A stretch of 64,000 nt of DNA, from the NCBI GenBank assembly GCA_007859745.1, contig SMLU01000002.1, forward strand, positions 178,942-242,941. The letters run 5' to 3'. Within the stretch, counting starts at the first letter, position 1; each line of letters begins with the position of its first letter. The position numbers and the translations under genes were made by a program. The notes under the pieces were generated by a model that made no database searches, was not told where the DNA came from, and saw only the letters and a program-made list of their open reading frames with translations. Positions 56,064-64,000 of this stretch are shown piece by piece. The stretch is from Phycisphaerae bacterium RAS1. GTDB lineage: Bacteria > Planctomycetota > Phycisphaerae > UBA1845 > Fen-1342.

Positions 56064-58739
56064 ATGGCCGTCGACATGAAATTGCTTCGGCAGCAACTGA
56101 ACAACACCTGCATCCAGGCGCTCGAAAAAGCGGCTGGAATCTGTATCGCCCGCACGCATTACGAGATCACGGTCGAGCATTTCCTGGCTCCGCTGCTGGA
56201 CGTGGGAAACTCCGACGTGCTGTGCATCGCGGACTTCTTCAAGATGGACGTGTCCAAGCTGCGCGGGGCGATCAACCGCTGCCTGGATGAAGTGAAGACC
56301 GGCAACAGCGGCCGGCCGCAGTTCTCGCCCTTCCTGGCCGACTGGCTGTCGGACGGCTGGCAGGTCGCGTCGCTGGAGCTGGGACAGCAGCGCATTCGCT
56401 CCGGGGCGCTGATCCTGGCGCTGCTGCGCAACTCGACGCGCGCGTATTTCACCGATTACACAGATGAGCTGAAGAAAGTCGTCGAAGGCGACCTCAAGTC
56501 CAAGTTCAAGGACGTCGTCGGCGCCTCGATCGAAAACCAGGCCGCCCCGGGCGCCGGCGCCGGCCCGGGCGGGATGCCCGCAGCGGCGGGCGGCAGCCCC
56601 GAGGCGTTGACCCAGTTCACCTGGGACGTGACCGCCAAGGCCAAATCCGGCAAGATCGACGCCGTCATCGGCCGCGAGCGGGAAGTGCGGCAGGTCGTCG
56701 ATATTCTGATGCGCCGCTACCAGAATAACCCGCTTATCGTGGGCGAGCCGGGCACCGGAAAAACGGCCATTGTGGAGGGATTCGCCCTGCGGATCGTCGC
56801 TAACGACGTGCCCGCGTCGCTCCAGAACATCACGCTGCTGGCACTGGATGTCGGCCTGCTTTCGGCCGGCGCCTCGGTGAAGGGCGAGTTCGAGCGGCGG
56901 CTCAAGCAGATCATTCAGGAGGTCAACGCCAGTAACGCCGCCGGCAAGCCGATCATCCTGTTCATCGACGAGGCTCACACGCTCATCGGCGGCGGCGGCG
57001 CGGGCAACGACGCGGCCAACCTGCTCAAGCCGGCCCTGGCTCGCGGCGAACTGCGGACGATCGCCGCCACGACTTGGGCGGAGTACAAGAAATACATCGA
57101 AAAGGACCCGCCGTTCGCGCAGCGCTTCGGACTGATCAAGGTCGAGGAACCCTCGGTCGACGTGTGCGTCGAAATGCTCCGCGGCACGAAGGACAAGTAC
57201 GAAAACCACCACAAGGTGCGGATTCTGGACGACGCCATCCGCACCGCGGTCGCGATGTCCAACCAGTACCTGACTGAGCAGCAGCTCCCGCGAAAGGCGG
57301 TTTCGCTGCTCGACACGGCCTGCGCTCGCGTCGCCGTCGGCATGGCCACCACGCCCGGCTCTCTCGAAGACATCCGCCGCCGGATCATCCAGATCGACAC
57401 CGCCATCCGCGCCCTGGAGCGCGAAGCCGCCTCCGGCCACAAGCAGGACCCGGAGAAACTGGACGACCTGAAGAAGGAGCGCGAGCGGCAGCAGAAGGCC
57501 AGCGACGAACTGGAGGCGACTTGGAAGCAGGAGCAGGAGCTGGCGCAGGGCGTCCGCATGTTGCGCGACGAGCTCGAGGCGGCCATGCACGGCGATGCGC
57601 CCGCCGCGCCGGAAGGCGAAGCGGCCAAGCTGCGGCGGCCGATGGAGGAAATCCGCAAGGACCTTGACGGCGCGACCAAGACGCTCGACGGCTTCATCGG
57701 CCGGCGCCCCCCGCTGGTTCCCTTGCAGGTGGACGGCGACATCGTTGCGACGATCCTGTCCGACTGGACCGGCATCCCCGCCGGGAGCATGGTCAAGGAC
57801 CAGGCCGCCGCGATGCTGACGTTTGAGGACCGCATCGGCCAGCGCGTGGTCGGCCAGGATCACGCCATCAGGGAAATCGGTAAGCGCCTGCGCATCGCCA
57901 GTGCCAAGCTGCAAGACCCGGTGCTGCCGCTGGCGGTGCTCTTCCTGCTCGGCCCGTCGGGAACGGGAAAAACCGAGACCGCCCTCGCGATCGCCGATTT
58001 GGTCTTCGGCGGCGACCGCTTCATGACCGGCATCAACATGACCGAGTACAGCAGCTCGATGAACGTCAGCCGGCTGATCGGCTCGGCCCCCGGTCTGGTC
58101 GGATTCGGCGAGGGCGGCGTGCTGACCGAGGCGGTGCGCAAGCGGCCTTACAGCGTCGTGCTGCTCGACGAGATGGAAAAAGCGCACATGGACGTGAACC
58201 TGCTGTTCATGCAGGTCTTCGACAAGGGCGCCCTGACCGACTCGGAAGGCCGCGTCGCCAACTTCAAGAACACCGTGATCGTGATGACCAGCAACGAAGG
58301 CTCGGACATGATCATGGAGATGTGCGCCGACGGCGAAACGCCCACGCTGGAGGAGATGCGCGTCGCGATTCAGCCGATCATCGAGAAGCGCTTTACGCCG
58401 GCGTTCGTCGGCCGCACGACGGTGATTCCGTTCTATCCGCTGTCGCCGGACGTGCTGCGCAAGATCGTCGATCTGAAGATGAAGAAGATCAAGCAGCGCC
58501 TGCAGAGCCTGTACCGCATGGAGCTGGTGATCAAACCCGAGGTAGGCGACACGATCGCCGCCCGCTGCAAGACGATCACGGTCGGCGCGCGCCTGATCAA
58601 CATCATCATCAGCGAAACGGTGCAGCCCGAGATCGCCCGGCGCGTCCTGGAGACGATGGGCGGCGACGAGAAGTACAGCCAGCTTGTGCTGGGCGTGGAC
58701 CCGGCCAGCAACGAGTTCACGTATGAATTTGTGAAGTAG
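56064..58739 (+). CDS. tssH: TssH/ClpV-like AAA+ ATPase
   Basis: Protein of 891 residues. N-domain LNNTCIQALEKAAGICIART... matches ClpV; D1 has GEPGTGKT (227-234) and IILFIDEAHTLIG; a coiled-coil middle domain (about 430-530); D2 has GPSGTGKT (630-637) and VVLLDEMEKAH. LTQFTWDVTAKAKSGKIDAV and AGASVKGEFERRLKQII are typical ClpV/TssH segments. ClpV recycles contracted type VI secretion sheaths. The D2 pore loop reads PGLVGFGEGG (Leu678), not the conserved Tyr. No other T6SS genes are in the window. A ClpB-like disaggregase is the alternative. Stop is part of a family-J repeat. The 308-base gap upstream (55756-56063) shows no gene. Confidence 0.88.
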   Translation: MAVDMKLLRQQLNNTCIQALEKAAGICIARTHYEITVEHFLAPLLDVGNSDVLCIADFFKMDVSKLRGAINRCLDEVKTGNSGRPQFSPFLADWLSDGWQVASLELGQQRIRSGALILALLRNSTRAYFTDYTDELKKVVEGDLKSKFKDVVGASIENQAAPGAGAGPGGMPAAAGGSPEALTQFTWDVTAKAKSGKIDAVIGREREVRQVVDILMRRYQNNPLIVGEPGTGKTAIVEGFALRIVANDVPASLQNITLLALDVGLLSAGASVKGEFERRLKQIIQEVNASNAAGKPIILFIDEAHTLIGGGGAGNDAANLLKPALARGELRTIAATTWAEYKKYIEKDPPFAQRFGLIKVEEPSVDVCVEMLRGTKDKYENHHKVRILDDAIRTAVAMSNQYLTEQQLPRKAVSLLDTACARVAVGMATTPGSLEDIRRRIIQIDTAIRALEREAASGHKQDPEKLDDLKKERERQQKASDELEATWKQEQELAQGVRMLRDELEAAMHGDAPAAPEGEAAKLRRPMEEIRKDLDGATKTLDGFIGRRPPLVPLQVDGDIVATILSDWTGIPAGSMVKDQAAAMLTFEDRIGQRVVGQDHAIREIGKRLRIASAKLQDPVLPLAVLFLLGPSGTGKTETALAIADLVFGGDRFMTGINMTEYSSSMNVSRLIGSAPGLVGFGEGGVLTEAVRKRPYSVVLLDEMEKAHMDVNLLFMQVFDKGALTDSEGRVANFKNTVIVMTSNEGSDMIMEMCADGETPTLEEMRVAIQPIIEKRFTPAFVGRTTVIPFYPLSPDVLRKIVDLKMKKIKQRLQSLYRMELVIKPEVGDTIAARCKTITVGARLINIIISETVQPEIARRVLETMGGDEKYSQLVLGVDPASNEFTYEFVK

Positions 58740-58770
58740 CGTCGGACCTCCGTGTCCGACGATGTAGCCC
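58737..58770. repeat. family J palindrome beginning at the tssH stop codon
   Basis: tagcgtcggacctccgtgtc-cgacgatgtag. Further palindromes (gcccggccgccctcggccgg-gc at about 58782-58803) follow; no gene is seen in 58740-59093. Confidence 0.85.
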
Positions 58771-59093
58771 CGTCGCATGTAGCCCGGCCGCCCTCGGCCG
58801 GGCCGTAGCGCTGGCGCGCCGTCGCTATCTGCGACGGCGTCGGTTGCATTATCGGCCGATCGTTAGAGCCCAATTCCTCGGGACCAGCGTCGCACCCGCC
58901 CCCGCGGTCTCGCGGGGACCGATTTTTCTGTTGAACTACCCCGGTCGCCTGAGTAGCCTAGTTCTGGGCCTGCTTTCAGAGATCAACTCCGCAGCCCGAC
59001 GCATTTTGACGGAAGTCGCGGATCGGCCTGCGCTTCGGTGTAGACGCCTAGCCGGGCTTTCAAACCGGTCCTGACGTGCCTGGAGGAGAAGGA

Positions 59094-61067
59094 ATGACCA
59101 TCCGTCGTCCCGCCGCCACTGTCGCGGCACTGCTTGCGTTCGGTTCTATTTCGCCGCTGGGTCCTTCGCTCGCCATGGCCGGCAGCGGGCCGATTCCCTT
59201 CACCGAGGAAGCCGTCGCCCGCGGCGTCGATTTCTCCGTTCGGCAATACTTCAACTACGGCTTTGCGGTCACATTTGCCGACCTGGACAACGACGGCGAC
59301 CCCGACCTGGTTGCGCTCGGGCGGGAGAACGGCCATATCGGGCTGTATGAAAACGACGGTACCGGGCACTTCGTCGACCGCTTCGACGGCAGCGGAATAC
59401 CGGCGGTGGTGGACAGCTCGGGCGTCGTCGCGGGCGATTACGACTCGGACGGCGATCTGGACCTGTATCTGGCCAACTGGGGCGCCGCGGGCCAGGCCAG
59501 CCTGCTGCTGCGGAACAACGGAAATTTCTCATTCACGGATGAAAGCGCCTTGAGCGGCACCAACGCCATCGGCCCCGGCTCGGGCTGCGCCTGGTCGGAC
59601 TACGACGGCGACGGGCGGATCGACCTGCTGTCGGCCATGCGCTACCAGTCGGATGGGACGACCACGCCCACGCAGCTTTTCCGCAACCTCGGCGGCGGCA
59701 AGTTCCTGAACACGGCGCCGTCGGTCGGTCTGCCCGCCACGAACAAGGTGTTTCAGGTCGTCTTCCTCGACTATGACGATGATGGCGACGCCGACCTCTT
59801 CTTCTCGAACGACAAATGCCCGACCAGCGGCATCACCAATAAGCTCTATCGCAATGACGGCGGGACGTTCGTCGATGTGACCGCGTCCACCCATACCGGC
59901 GTCTGCCTCGAATCCATGGGTGTGGCCGTCGGCGACTTCGACGGCAACGGCCATTCCGACCTCTACGCGACCAATACGTACGCGGGCAACGCGCTGCTGC
60001 TGAACAACGGCGCCGGGGCGTTCACCGAATCCTCCGTGCCGTGCGGCGTGGCCTCGTTCGTGGTCGGCTGGGGCGCCACGATCTTTGACTACGATAACGA
60101 CGGCTTCCAGGAGCTTTACGTGTGCGACATGGAGGTCGAAAACCGCCTCTATGACCACGACGGCGTCTGGCCGGCGCAGGAAATCGGCGTGGCCGCCGGC
60201 GTCAACGACCCCGGCACGTCGTTCTGTGACGCGGTCGCGGATATCGACCTCGACGGCGACCTTGATTTGGCCGTCTGTGATTCGCCCGGACGCGTCCTGC
60301 TCTACATCAACCACGAGGGCGAGACGCGCGACTGGGTCAAGTTCCGCGTGGTCGGCGACGGGCTGAACACTTTCGCCATCGGCGCCAAGGTCGAAATCCT
60401 CGCCGGACCGAAGTCGCAGATGCGCGAAGTCCACGCCGGCGGAAACGGCTTCAAGGGTCAGAACGAACTGACGCTGCATTTCGGGCTGGGCACTCAAAAG
60501 GTCGTTGACGAGGTGCTCGTGCGCTGGCCCGGCGGGGGCATGCGGGCGCTGCACAACCTGAACGCCAACAGCACCTGGACGCTCTATCCGGATGCGGCCC
60601 TCGGCGACGCGAACGGCGACGACGTGGTGAACCTGGCGGACTATTACGCCATTCTCGACTGCCGCGCCGCGGTCGGCGACCTGCTGCCCGGCTGCGAGAT
60701 GATGGACTTCAACGGCGACGGCGCGGTGGACGCGACCGATCTCGCCGCGTTCGCGCTGCGATTTGTCGGCACGTCGGGCGACTGCGACTCCGACGGCGCG
60801 TCGGACATCGCAGAAATCCTGAGCGGCGCGGAATCCGACGTGAATCGCAACACGATTCCCGATTCGTGCGAGTCGGTCGGCGACTGCAATTGCAGCGGCG
60901 CCGCCGACATGCTCGACATTTCGGCGTTCGTGCTGGCCATCATCGATCCGTCCGGGTACGCCGACCAGTTCCCGGAATGCAACCGGCTCAACGCCGACAC
61001 GAACGGCGACGGCGCCGTGAACGTGCTCGATATCAACCGGATGATCGAGCTGCTGGTCGGATCCTGA
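59094..61067 (+). CDS. secreted FG-GAP + ASPIC/UnbV (CRTAC-like) protein with dockerin-like end
   Basis: Protein of 657 residues, ATG 59094 with GGAGGAGAAGGA upstream. A signal peptide precedes FG-GAP/VCBS propeller repeats (TFADLDNDGDPDLVALG and similar), then an ASPIC/UnbV domain (FAIGAKVEILAGPKSQMREV and LTLHFGLGTQKVVDEVLVRW). The C-terminus has dockerin/EF-hand units (GDANGDDVVNLADYYAIL, NGDGAVDATDLAAFA and DTNGDGAVNVLDINRMIEL). Calcium-binding surface or extracellular protein; the substrate is unknown. Confidence 0.88.
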   Translation: MTIRRPAATVAALLAFGSISPLGPSLAMAGSGPIPFTEEAVARGVDFSVRQYFNYGFAVTFADLDNDGDPDLVALGRENGHIGLYENDGTGHFVDRFDGSGIPAVVDSSGVVAGDYDSDGDLDLYLANWGAAGQASLLLRNNGNFSFTDESALSGTNAIGPGSGCAWSDYDGDGRIDLLSAMRYQSDGTTTPTQLFRNLGGGKFLNTAPSVGLPATNKVFQVVFLDYDDDGDADLFFSNDKCPTSGITNKLYRNDGGTFVDVTASTHTGVCLESMGVAVGDFDGNGHSDLYATNTYAGNALLLNNGAGAFTESSVPCGVASFVVGWGATIFDYDNDGFQELYVCDMEVENRLYDHDGVWPAQEIGVAAGVNDPGTSFCDAVADIDLDGDLDLAVCDSPGRVLLYINHEGETRDWVKFRVVGDGLNTFAIGAKVEILAGPKSQMREVHAGGNGFKGQNELTLHFGLGTQKVVDEVLVRWPGGGMRALHNLNANSTWTLYPDAALGDANGDDVVNLADYYAILDCRAAVGDLLPGCEMMDFNGDGAVDATDLAAFALRFVGTSGDCDSDGASDIAEILSGAESDVNRNTIPDSCESVGDCNCSGAADMLDISAFVLAIIDPSGYADQFPECNRLNADTNGDGAVNVLDINRMIELLVGS

Positions 61068-61115
61068 GGCGTGGCCGGGCGTGTGCGCAGAATTCCGGGC
61101 AGCACCACGAGTCAG

Positions 61116-61234
61116 TCCGAACCCGCCGCGCCAAGCGGCGGGGTGACCGTGCGGCGCGCCCGCGGTGGTACGTAGTAGATTGACGCCGAGTGTCACGTGA
61201 ATCTCGCCCCACCGCTTGGGGCGGCGGGTTCTGG
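61116..61234. repeat. family B repeat pair upstream of ispE
   Basis: gaacccgccgcgccaagcgg-cggggtgac at 61119 and its inverse ccccaccgcttggggcggcg-ggttctgg ending 61234. The gap to ispE otherwise shows no gene. Confidence 0.9.
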
Positions 61235-61392
61235 CAGTGGATGGTCCGCGCCGGACAATGGGCACACCGGCGGCCGGGCGCGCGCTTCGCCGGGCACGAC
61301 ACGCCCAGCCCGTCGCGATAGCATTCGAGTGTGTACCGAGTGCCAAGAACGCGACGGCTTGAGCGCGCTGGCTCGGCGGTCGGAGGGGCCGA

Positions 61393-62307
61393 GTGAGACC
61401 CGATGCACTGGCCGCGCTCTCGCCGGCGAAAATAAACCTCACGCTGCACGTCGCCGGCCGGCGCCCTGACGGGTTTCATGAGATCGAGTCGCTGGTCGCC
61501 GTGCTGAACTGGGGCGACAATCTGTCTGTCGCACAGCGCGACGACGGTCGAATCACGCTTGAGTGCGACGATCCGGCGGCGCCCGGGGATGCATCGAACC
61601 TGGCGGTGCGGGCGGCGCTCGCCCTGCGCGATGCGGTCGAGCTTCAATCGGGGTTCAACCCGTCGTTTGGCGCGACGGGTTCGGACAGACCGAACCCGCT
61701 GGGTGCGCACATCGCGATTCGCAAGCGAATCCCCCTCGGCGCCGGACTCGGCGGCGGCAGCTCAAACGCCGCGACCACGCTCAACCTCCTGAATCGCCTC
61801 TGGAATCTCCGATTGCCCGTCGAGCGGCTCGCATCCATCGCGGCGGCGGTCGGCTCGGATGTACCGCTGTTTCTTCACGGCGGCATGTGCATCCTGCGCG
61901 GCCGGGGCGAGATCATCGAGCCGGTGGCGACGCCGGCAGGGGGGTACGTCCTTCTGATTCTGCCGCCGCTGACGTGCTCGACGCCGGCGGTGTACCGGCG
62001 GTGGGACGAGCTGAATGAGAGCTGTGCGCGGCCGCCTGCCGCGGAGGTCCTGACGCAGATCGCGCGCGACGGTCTGGCGCAAGCGGCGTTGTTCAACGAC
62101 CTCGAACCGGCGGCGATGAGTGTTTGCCCGGAGCTGGCAGAGCTGAGGGGCGCGCTTCGCGATCGCTGCGGACTGAACGTGCATATGACCGGCTCAGGGG
62201 CTTGCTTTTTCTGCCTCTTCGCGGGGAGCGATTCGGCCGCCGAGGCGGCGCGGCGGGTGCGCGATTGTCAGAACGCCGTGAGGACCGTCCCTGTGGCGAT
62301 TGGTTGA
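61393..62307 (+). CDS. ispE: 4-diphosphocytidyl-2-C-methyl-D-erythritol kinase
   Basis: Protein of 304 residues from GTG 61393. IspE phosphorylates CDP-methylerythritol in the MEP pathway to isoprenoids. GHMP-kinase motifs: SPAKINLTLHV, PLGAGLGGGSSNAATTL (ATP loop, about 114-130) and HMTGSGACFFCLF near the C-terminus. Residues 86-105 contain a family-B repeat insertion (GFNPSFGATGSDRPN) directly before the GHMP loop, a place where the family usually has a short turn. Isoprenoids feed menaquinone made by MqnC. Confidence 0.93.
   Translation: MRPDALAALSPAKINLTLHVAGRRPDGFHEIESLVAVLNWGDNLSVAQRDDGRITLECDDPAAPGDASNLAVRAALALRDAVELQSGFNPSFGATGSDRPNPLGAHIAIRKRIPLGAGLGGGSSNAATTLNLLNRLWNLRLPVERLASIAAAVGSDVPLFLHGGMCILRGRGEIIEPVATPAGGYVLLILPPLTCSTPAVYRRWDELNESCARPPAAEVLTQIARDGLAQAALFNDLEPAAMSVCPELAELRGALRDRCGLNVHMTGSGACFFCLFAGSDSAAEAARRVRDCQNAVRTVPVAIG
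61651..61698. repeat. family B repeat inside ispE
   Basis: gggttcaacccgtcgtttgg-cgcgacgggttcgg followed by accgaaccc; in frame, diverged from the intergenic copies. Confidence 0.82.
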
Positions 62308-62317
62308 TGCACGGTTT

Positions 62318-62461
62318 CCGAGCCGCGACCGTGACTTTCCGAGCCGCATCATGACTTTCCGAGCCGCATCATGACTTTCCGAGCCGCGACCGTGACTTTC
62401 CGAGCCGCGACCGTGAGGGAGCGGAGACTTGGAAACCGCTTGCTTACGCGCGCGGCTCGGA
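62318..62461. repeat. family C repeat array
   Basis: Five tandem ttccgagccgc-type units, ending in one full palindrome with aaaccgcttgcttacgcgcg. Between ispE and the convergent glycosyltransferase gene. Confidence 0.93.
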
Positions 62462-62505
62462 TCTCGCGCGGGTCGGATATCGACGGCCGGCACGGGGGCC
62501 GGGCG

Positions 62506-63567
62506 CTACCGGTTCGCCAGCGATGTCGCGACGTTTTCGGGGTCGATGCCCCAGTCTTCGTGATTCTGCGGCTCACCGCGCAACGCGATCGCGTGCGTGC
62601 CGAGCGGTCGCCATTTCTCCGCCGCCGTGGGGCCGAAGAGCGTCAGCGTCCGAGTCCCAAGCAGCGCCGCCAAGTGAGACGGGCCGGAGTCATTGCCGAG
62701 CAGCGCGGCCGCGGCGGAGAGGACGGCGGCGAGAACGTTCGGCGCAGGCTCGACCAGCGTCGCGAACTCGCTTGAGAGCGCGTCGTGCGTTGCGGCGGGC
62801 CAGCGCTCCATTTCCGCCGGGCCGAGCACGAAAACCGGCGTTCGTCCGGCGGCGCGCAGCGCACGGCCGACGGCGATGAAGTTCTCCAGGGGCCAGCACT
62901 TCGTGACGCCGCCGCTGCCGGGGTGAATCAGGATCACCGGCGTCGTGTCGATGGTCGCTGCGAGTTCGGATTGACACGTGGCGGCCAGGACTAGCGCTCC
63001 GTTCTGCTGCAAGCGCGCCGACGGGTGGATCAGCAGTTGCGTCCGGCGATAGGCGCACTTGCCGATCAGCAATCCCTGCCGCTCGAGGTCGTTGCGCCAC
63101 TGGTCCGTGATGTGTCCGTTCCAATCGCGGCGAGGCGGCGGGTCGAAACTGAAGAGCGACGCGGGCGAGAGCGAGGCCAGCCGGGCGTGGACGGGCGAGT
63201 CCGGCCCACTCAAGGCGCTCAACACATTTCGACCGGCGACCAGCTCCGCCAACCGCGGCGGCGGCGGGCGCGTGTCGTCTGAATGCAGCCAGTGCGTGCC
63301 GGCCGTTTCGAGCGATGTGCGGAAGATCGCCGGGTTGCAGTCGGACAGATCGCCCGGGTCGGCCCGCGAGGCGACGGTGATCCGGCCGAGCCGCCGCACG
63401 TCGCCGATTTGCAGTGCCACGTGCAGCGTCAGCACGAGGTCGCCGAGGGCGCCGGCGTGCAGGAGGGTCCATGAAGGCGCTTGGGCAATCACCGCCGCGA
63501 ATGGTACCCGCGGCGTCGCCGGAATCGGCGGCCGCGGCGTTGACGCTGGACCCTGTTTGTGGTGCAT
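62506..63567 (-). CDS. glycosyltransferase family 9 (heptosyltransferase-like)
   Basis: Protein of up to 353 residues. TPVILIHPGSGGVTKCWPLE and LLGNDSGPSHLAALLGTRTL with FGPTAAEKWRP are hallmarks of the ADP-heptose:LPS transferase family; LLHAGALGDLVLTLHVALQ is the N-terminal GD-x-hydrophobic motif. ATG 63567 lies only 8 bases from the divergent branching-enzyme start; GTG 63492 is a more likely start. Sugar donor and acceptor unknown, probably cell-envelope glycan. Confidence 0.88.
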   Translation of the reverse strand: MHHKQGPASTPRPPIPATPRVPFAAVIAQAPSWTLLHAGALGDLVLTLHVALQIGDVRRLGRITVASRADPGDLSDCNPAIFRTSLETAGTHWLHSDDTRPPPPRLAELVAGRNVLSALSGPDSPVHARLASLSPASLFSFDPPPRRDWNGHITDQWRNDLERQGLLIGKCAYRRTQLLIHPSARLQQNGALVLAATCQSELAATIDTTPVILIHPGSGGVTKCWPLENFIAVGRALRAAGRTPVFVLGPAEMERWPAATHDALSSEFATLVEPAPNVLAAVLSAAAALLGNDSGPSHLAALLGTRTLTLFGPTAAEKWRPLGTHAIALRGEPQNHEDWGIDPENVATSLANR

Positions 63568-63575
63568 TCCGCGAT

Positions 63576-64000
63576 ATGTCCAAATCGGTGCAGGGCAAAG
63601 TTGAATCCGACGGCACGGGCCTGATCGCGCTGGATCCCTGGCTCGAGCCCTACGCCGACGCGTTGCGCCGCCGCTACGCCCGATTCACCGCGAAAGTGGC
63701 GGAGATTCTCCGGCATGACGGCTCGCTGGCGCATTTCGCGCGCGGCCATGAGCACTTCGGCTTCAACCGCGGCGTGCGCGACGGCTGCCCGGGCGTCTGG
63801 TACCGCGAGTGGGCCCCGGCCGCCAGCGGGCTGGCGCTGATCGGCGATTTCAACGGCTGGGACCGGCGAGGCAGCCCGCTGTCGCGCGACGAATTCGGCG
63901 TCTGGAGCGTGTTTCTGCCGGATGACGAGTATGCCGCGCGCCTGGTTCACGAGAGCCGCGTCAAGGTTCATGTTGAGAGCGCCGCCGGGCCGATGGACCG
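63576..64000 (+). CDS. glgB: glycogen branching enzyme, eukaryotic type (3' end outside window)
   Basis: The first 141 codons from ATG 63576. LDPWLEPYADALRRRYARFT then FARGHEHFGFNRG, WYREWAPAASGLALIGDFNG is the N-terminal CBM48-type segment of 1,4-alpha-glucan branching enzymes, closest in pattern to the animal/plant/yeast GBE1 type (GH13_8) rather than E. coli GlgB. It would transfer glucan chains to form alpha-1,6 branches. The catalytic domain is beyond the window. Confidence 0.85.
   Translation, partial: MSKSVQGKVESDGTGLIALDPWLEPYADALRRRYARFTAKVAEILRHDGSLAHFARGHEHFGFNRGVRDGCPGVWYREWAPAASGLALIGDFNGWDRRGSPLSRDEFGVWSVFLPDDEYAARLVHESRVKVHVESAAGPMD

Noticed and set aside
62318-62461. CRISPR-like array in the family C tandem repeats
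   Set aside because: Units are directly adjacent with no unique spacers of constant length, and no cas genes occur in the window.

Overview
The window is GC-rich bacterial chromosomal DNA. Its style points to a planctomycete, possibly Phycisphaerae-like; this is inference from gene style, with no rRNA to confirm it. Clues are a PEP-CTERM protein, dockerin-like C-termini ('GDMNCDGVLNVMDIN' type), a CPxCGYDLRG zinc-ribbon membrane protein, ASPIC/UnbV and FG-GAP secreted proteins, a giant subtilase with DCNxNGxPDxC repeats, a eukaryotic-style Ser/Thr kinase and futalosine-pathway menaquinone synthesis. I see no rRNA, tRNA, CRISPR array, transposase or prophage.

Layout. 1-5.9 kb: end of an unknown gene, a polytopic glycosyltransferase-like protein, gatB, a GNAT acetyltransferase, a ferredoxin-NADP reductase and a LOG-family protein. 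6-8.2 kb: a Cys-rich secreted protein plus a secreted partner, flanked by two exact 79-bp repeats. 8.2-13.6 kb: a receiver-like protein, then pdhA, pdhB, two small secreted-protein genes and pdhC. 13.7-21.9 kb: a purine/selenium-hydroxylase type neighbourhood (ygfK-like, Se-dependent xanthine-dehydrogenase-like, xdhC) interleaved with a VapBC-type module and an AbrB-Doc module whose Doc is frameshifted. 22-28 kb: PEP-CTERM protein, membrane proteins, an ATPase-STAS-like switch protein and yhbH. 28-31.5 kb: an rRNA-methyltransferase-like gene, a phospholipase-D-fold protein and tyrS. 31.8-35.7 kb: the subtilase. 35.9-43.7 kb: a membrane glycosyltransferase-like protein, an aspartyl-protease-like protein, an EF-G, a PfkB kinase, an FG-GAP protein and queF. 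43.8-50.9 kb: a large MscS/MscK channel, a small CxxC protein, rnc, an unknown protein, a DinB-fold protein and a nucleotidyltransferase. 51-55.8 kb: a Ser/Thr kinase with a downstream domain ORF, mqnC and a frameshifted lipoprotein gene. 56-64 kb: a TssH/ClpV-like ATPase, an ASPIC/UnbV protein, ispE, a family 9 glycosyltransferase and the start of a eukaryotic-type glycogen branching enzyme.

The most striking feature is a set of about ten families of short palindromic repeats (called A to K here). They fill most intergenic gaps and also lie in frame inside conserved enzyme genes: pdhC, ygfK (twice), the xanthine-dehydrogenase-like gene (twice), xdhC, mqnC, ispE, a membrane glycosyltransferase and probably gatB. 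Other copies supply the last codons or stop codon of tyrS, ygfK and mscS, or begin exactly at the stop codon of the ClpV gene and of the gene ending at 49532. This looks like an active, protein-tolerated palindrome dispersal system; what moves the repeats is not visible here.
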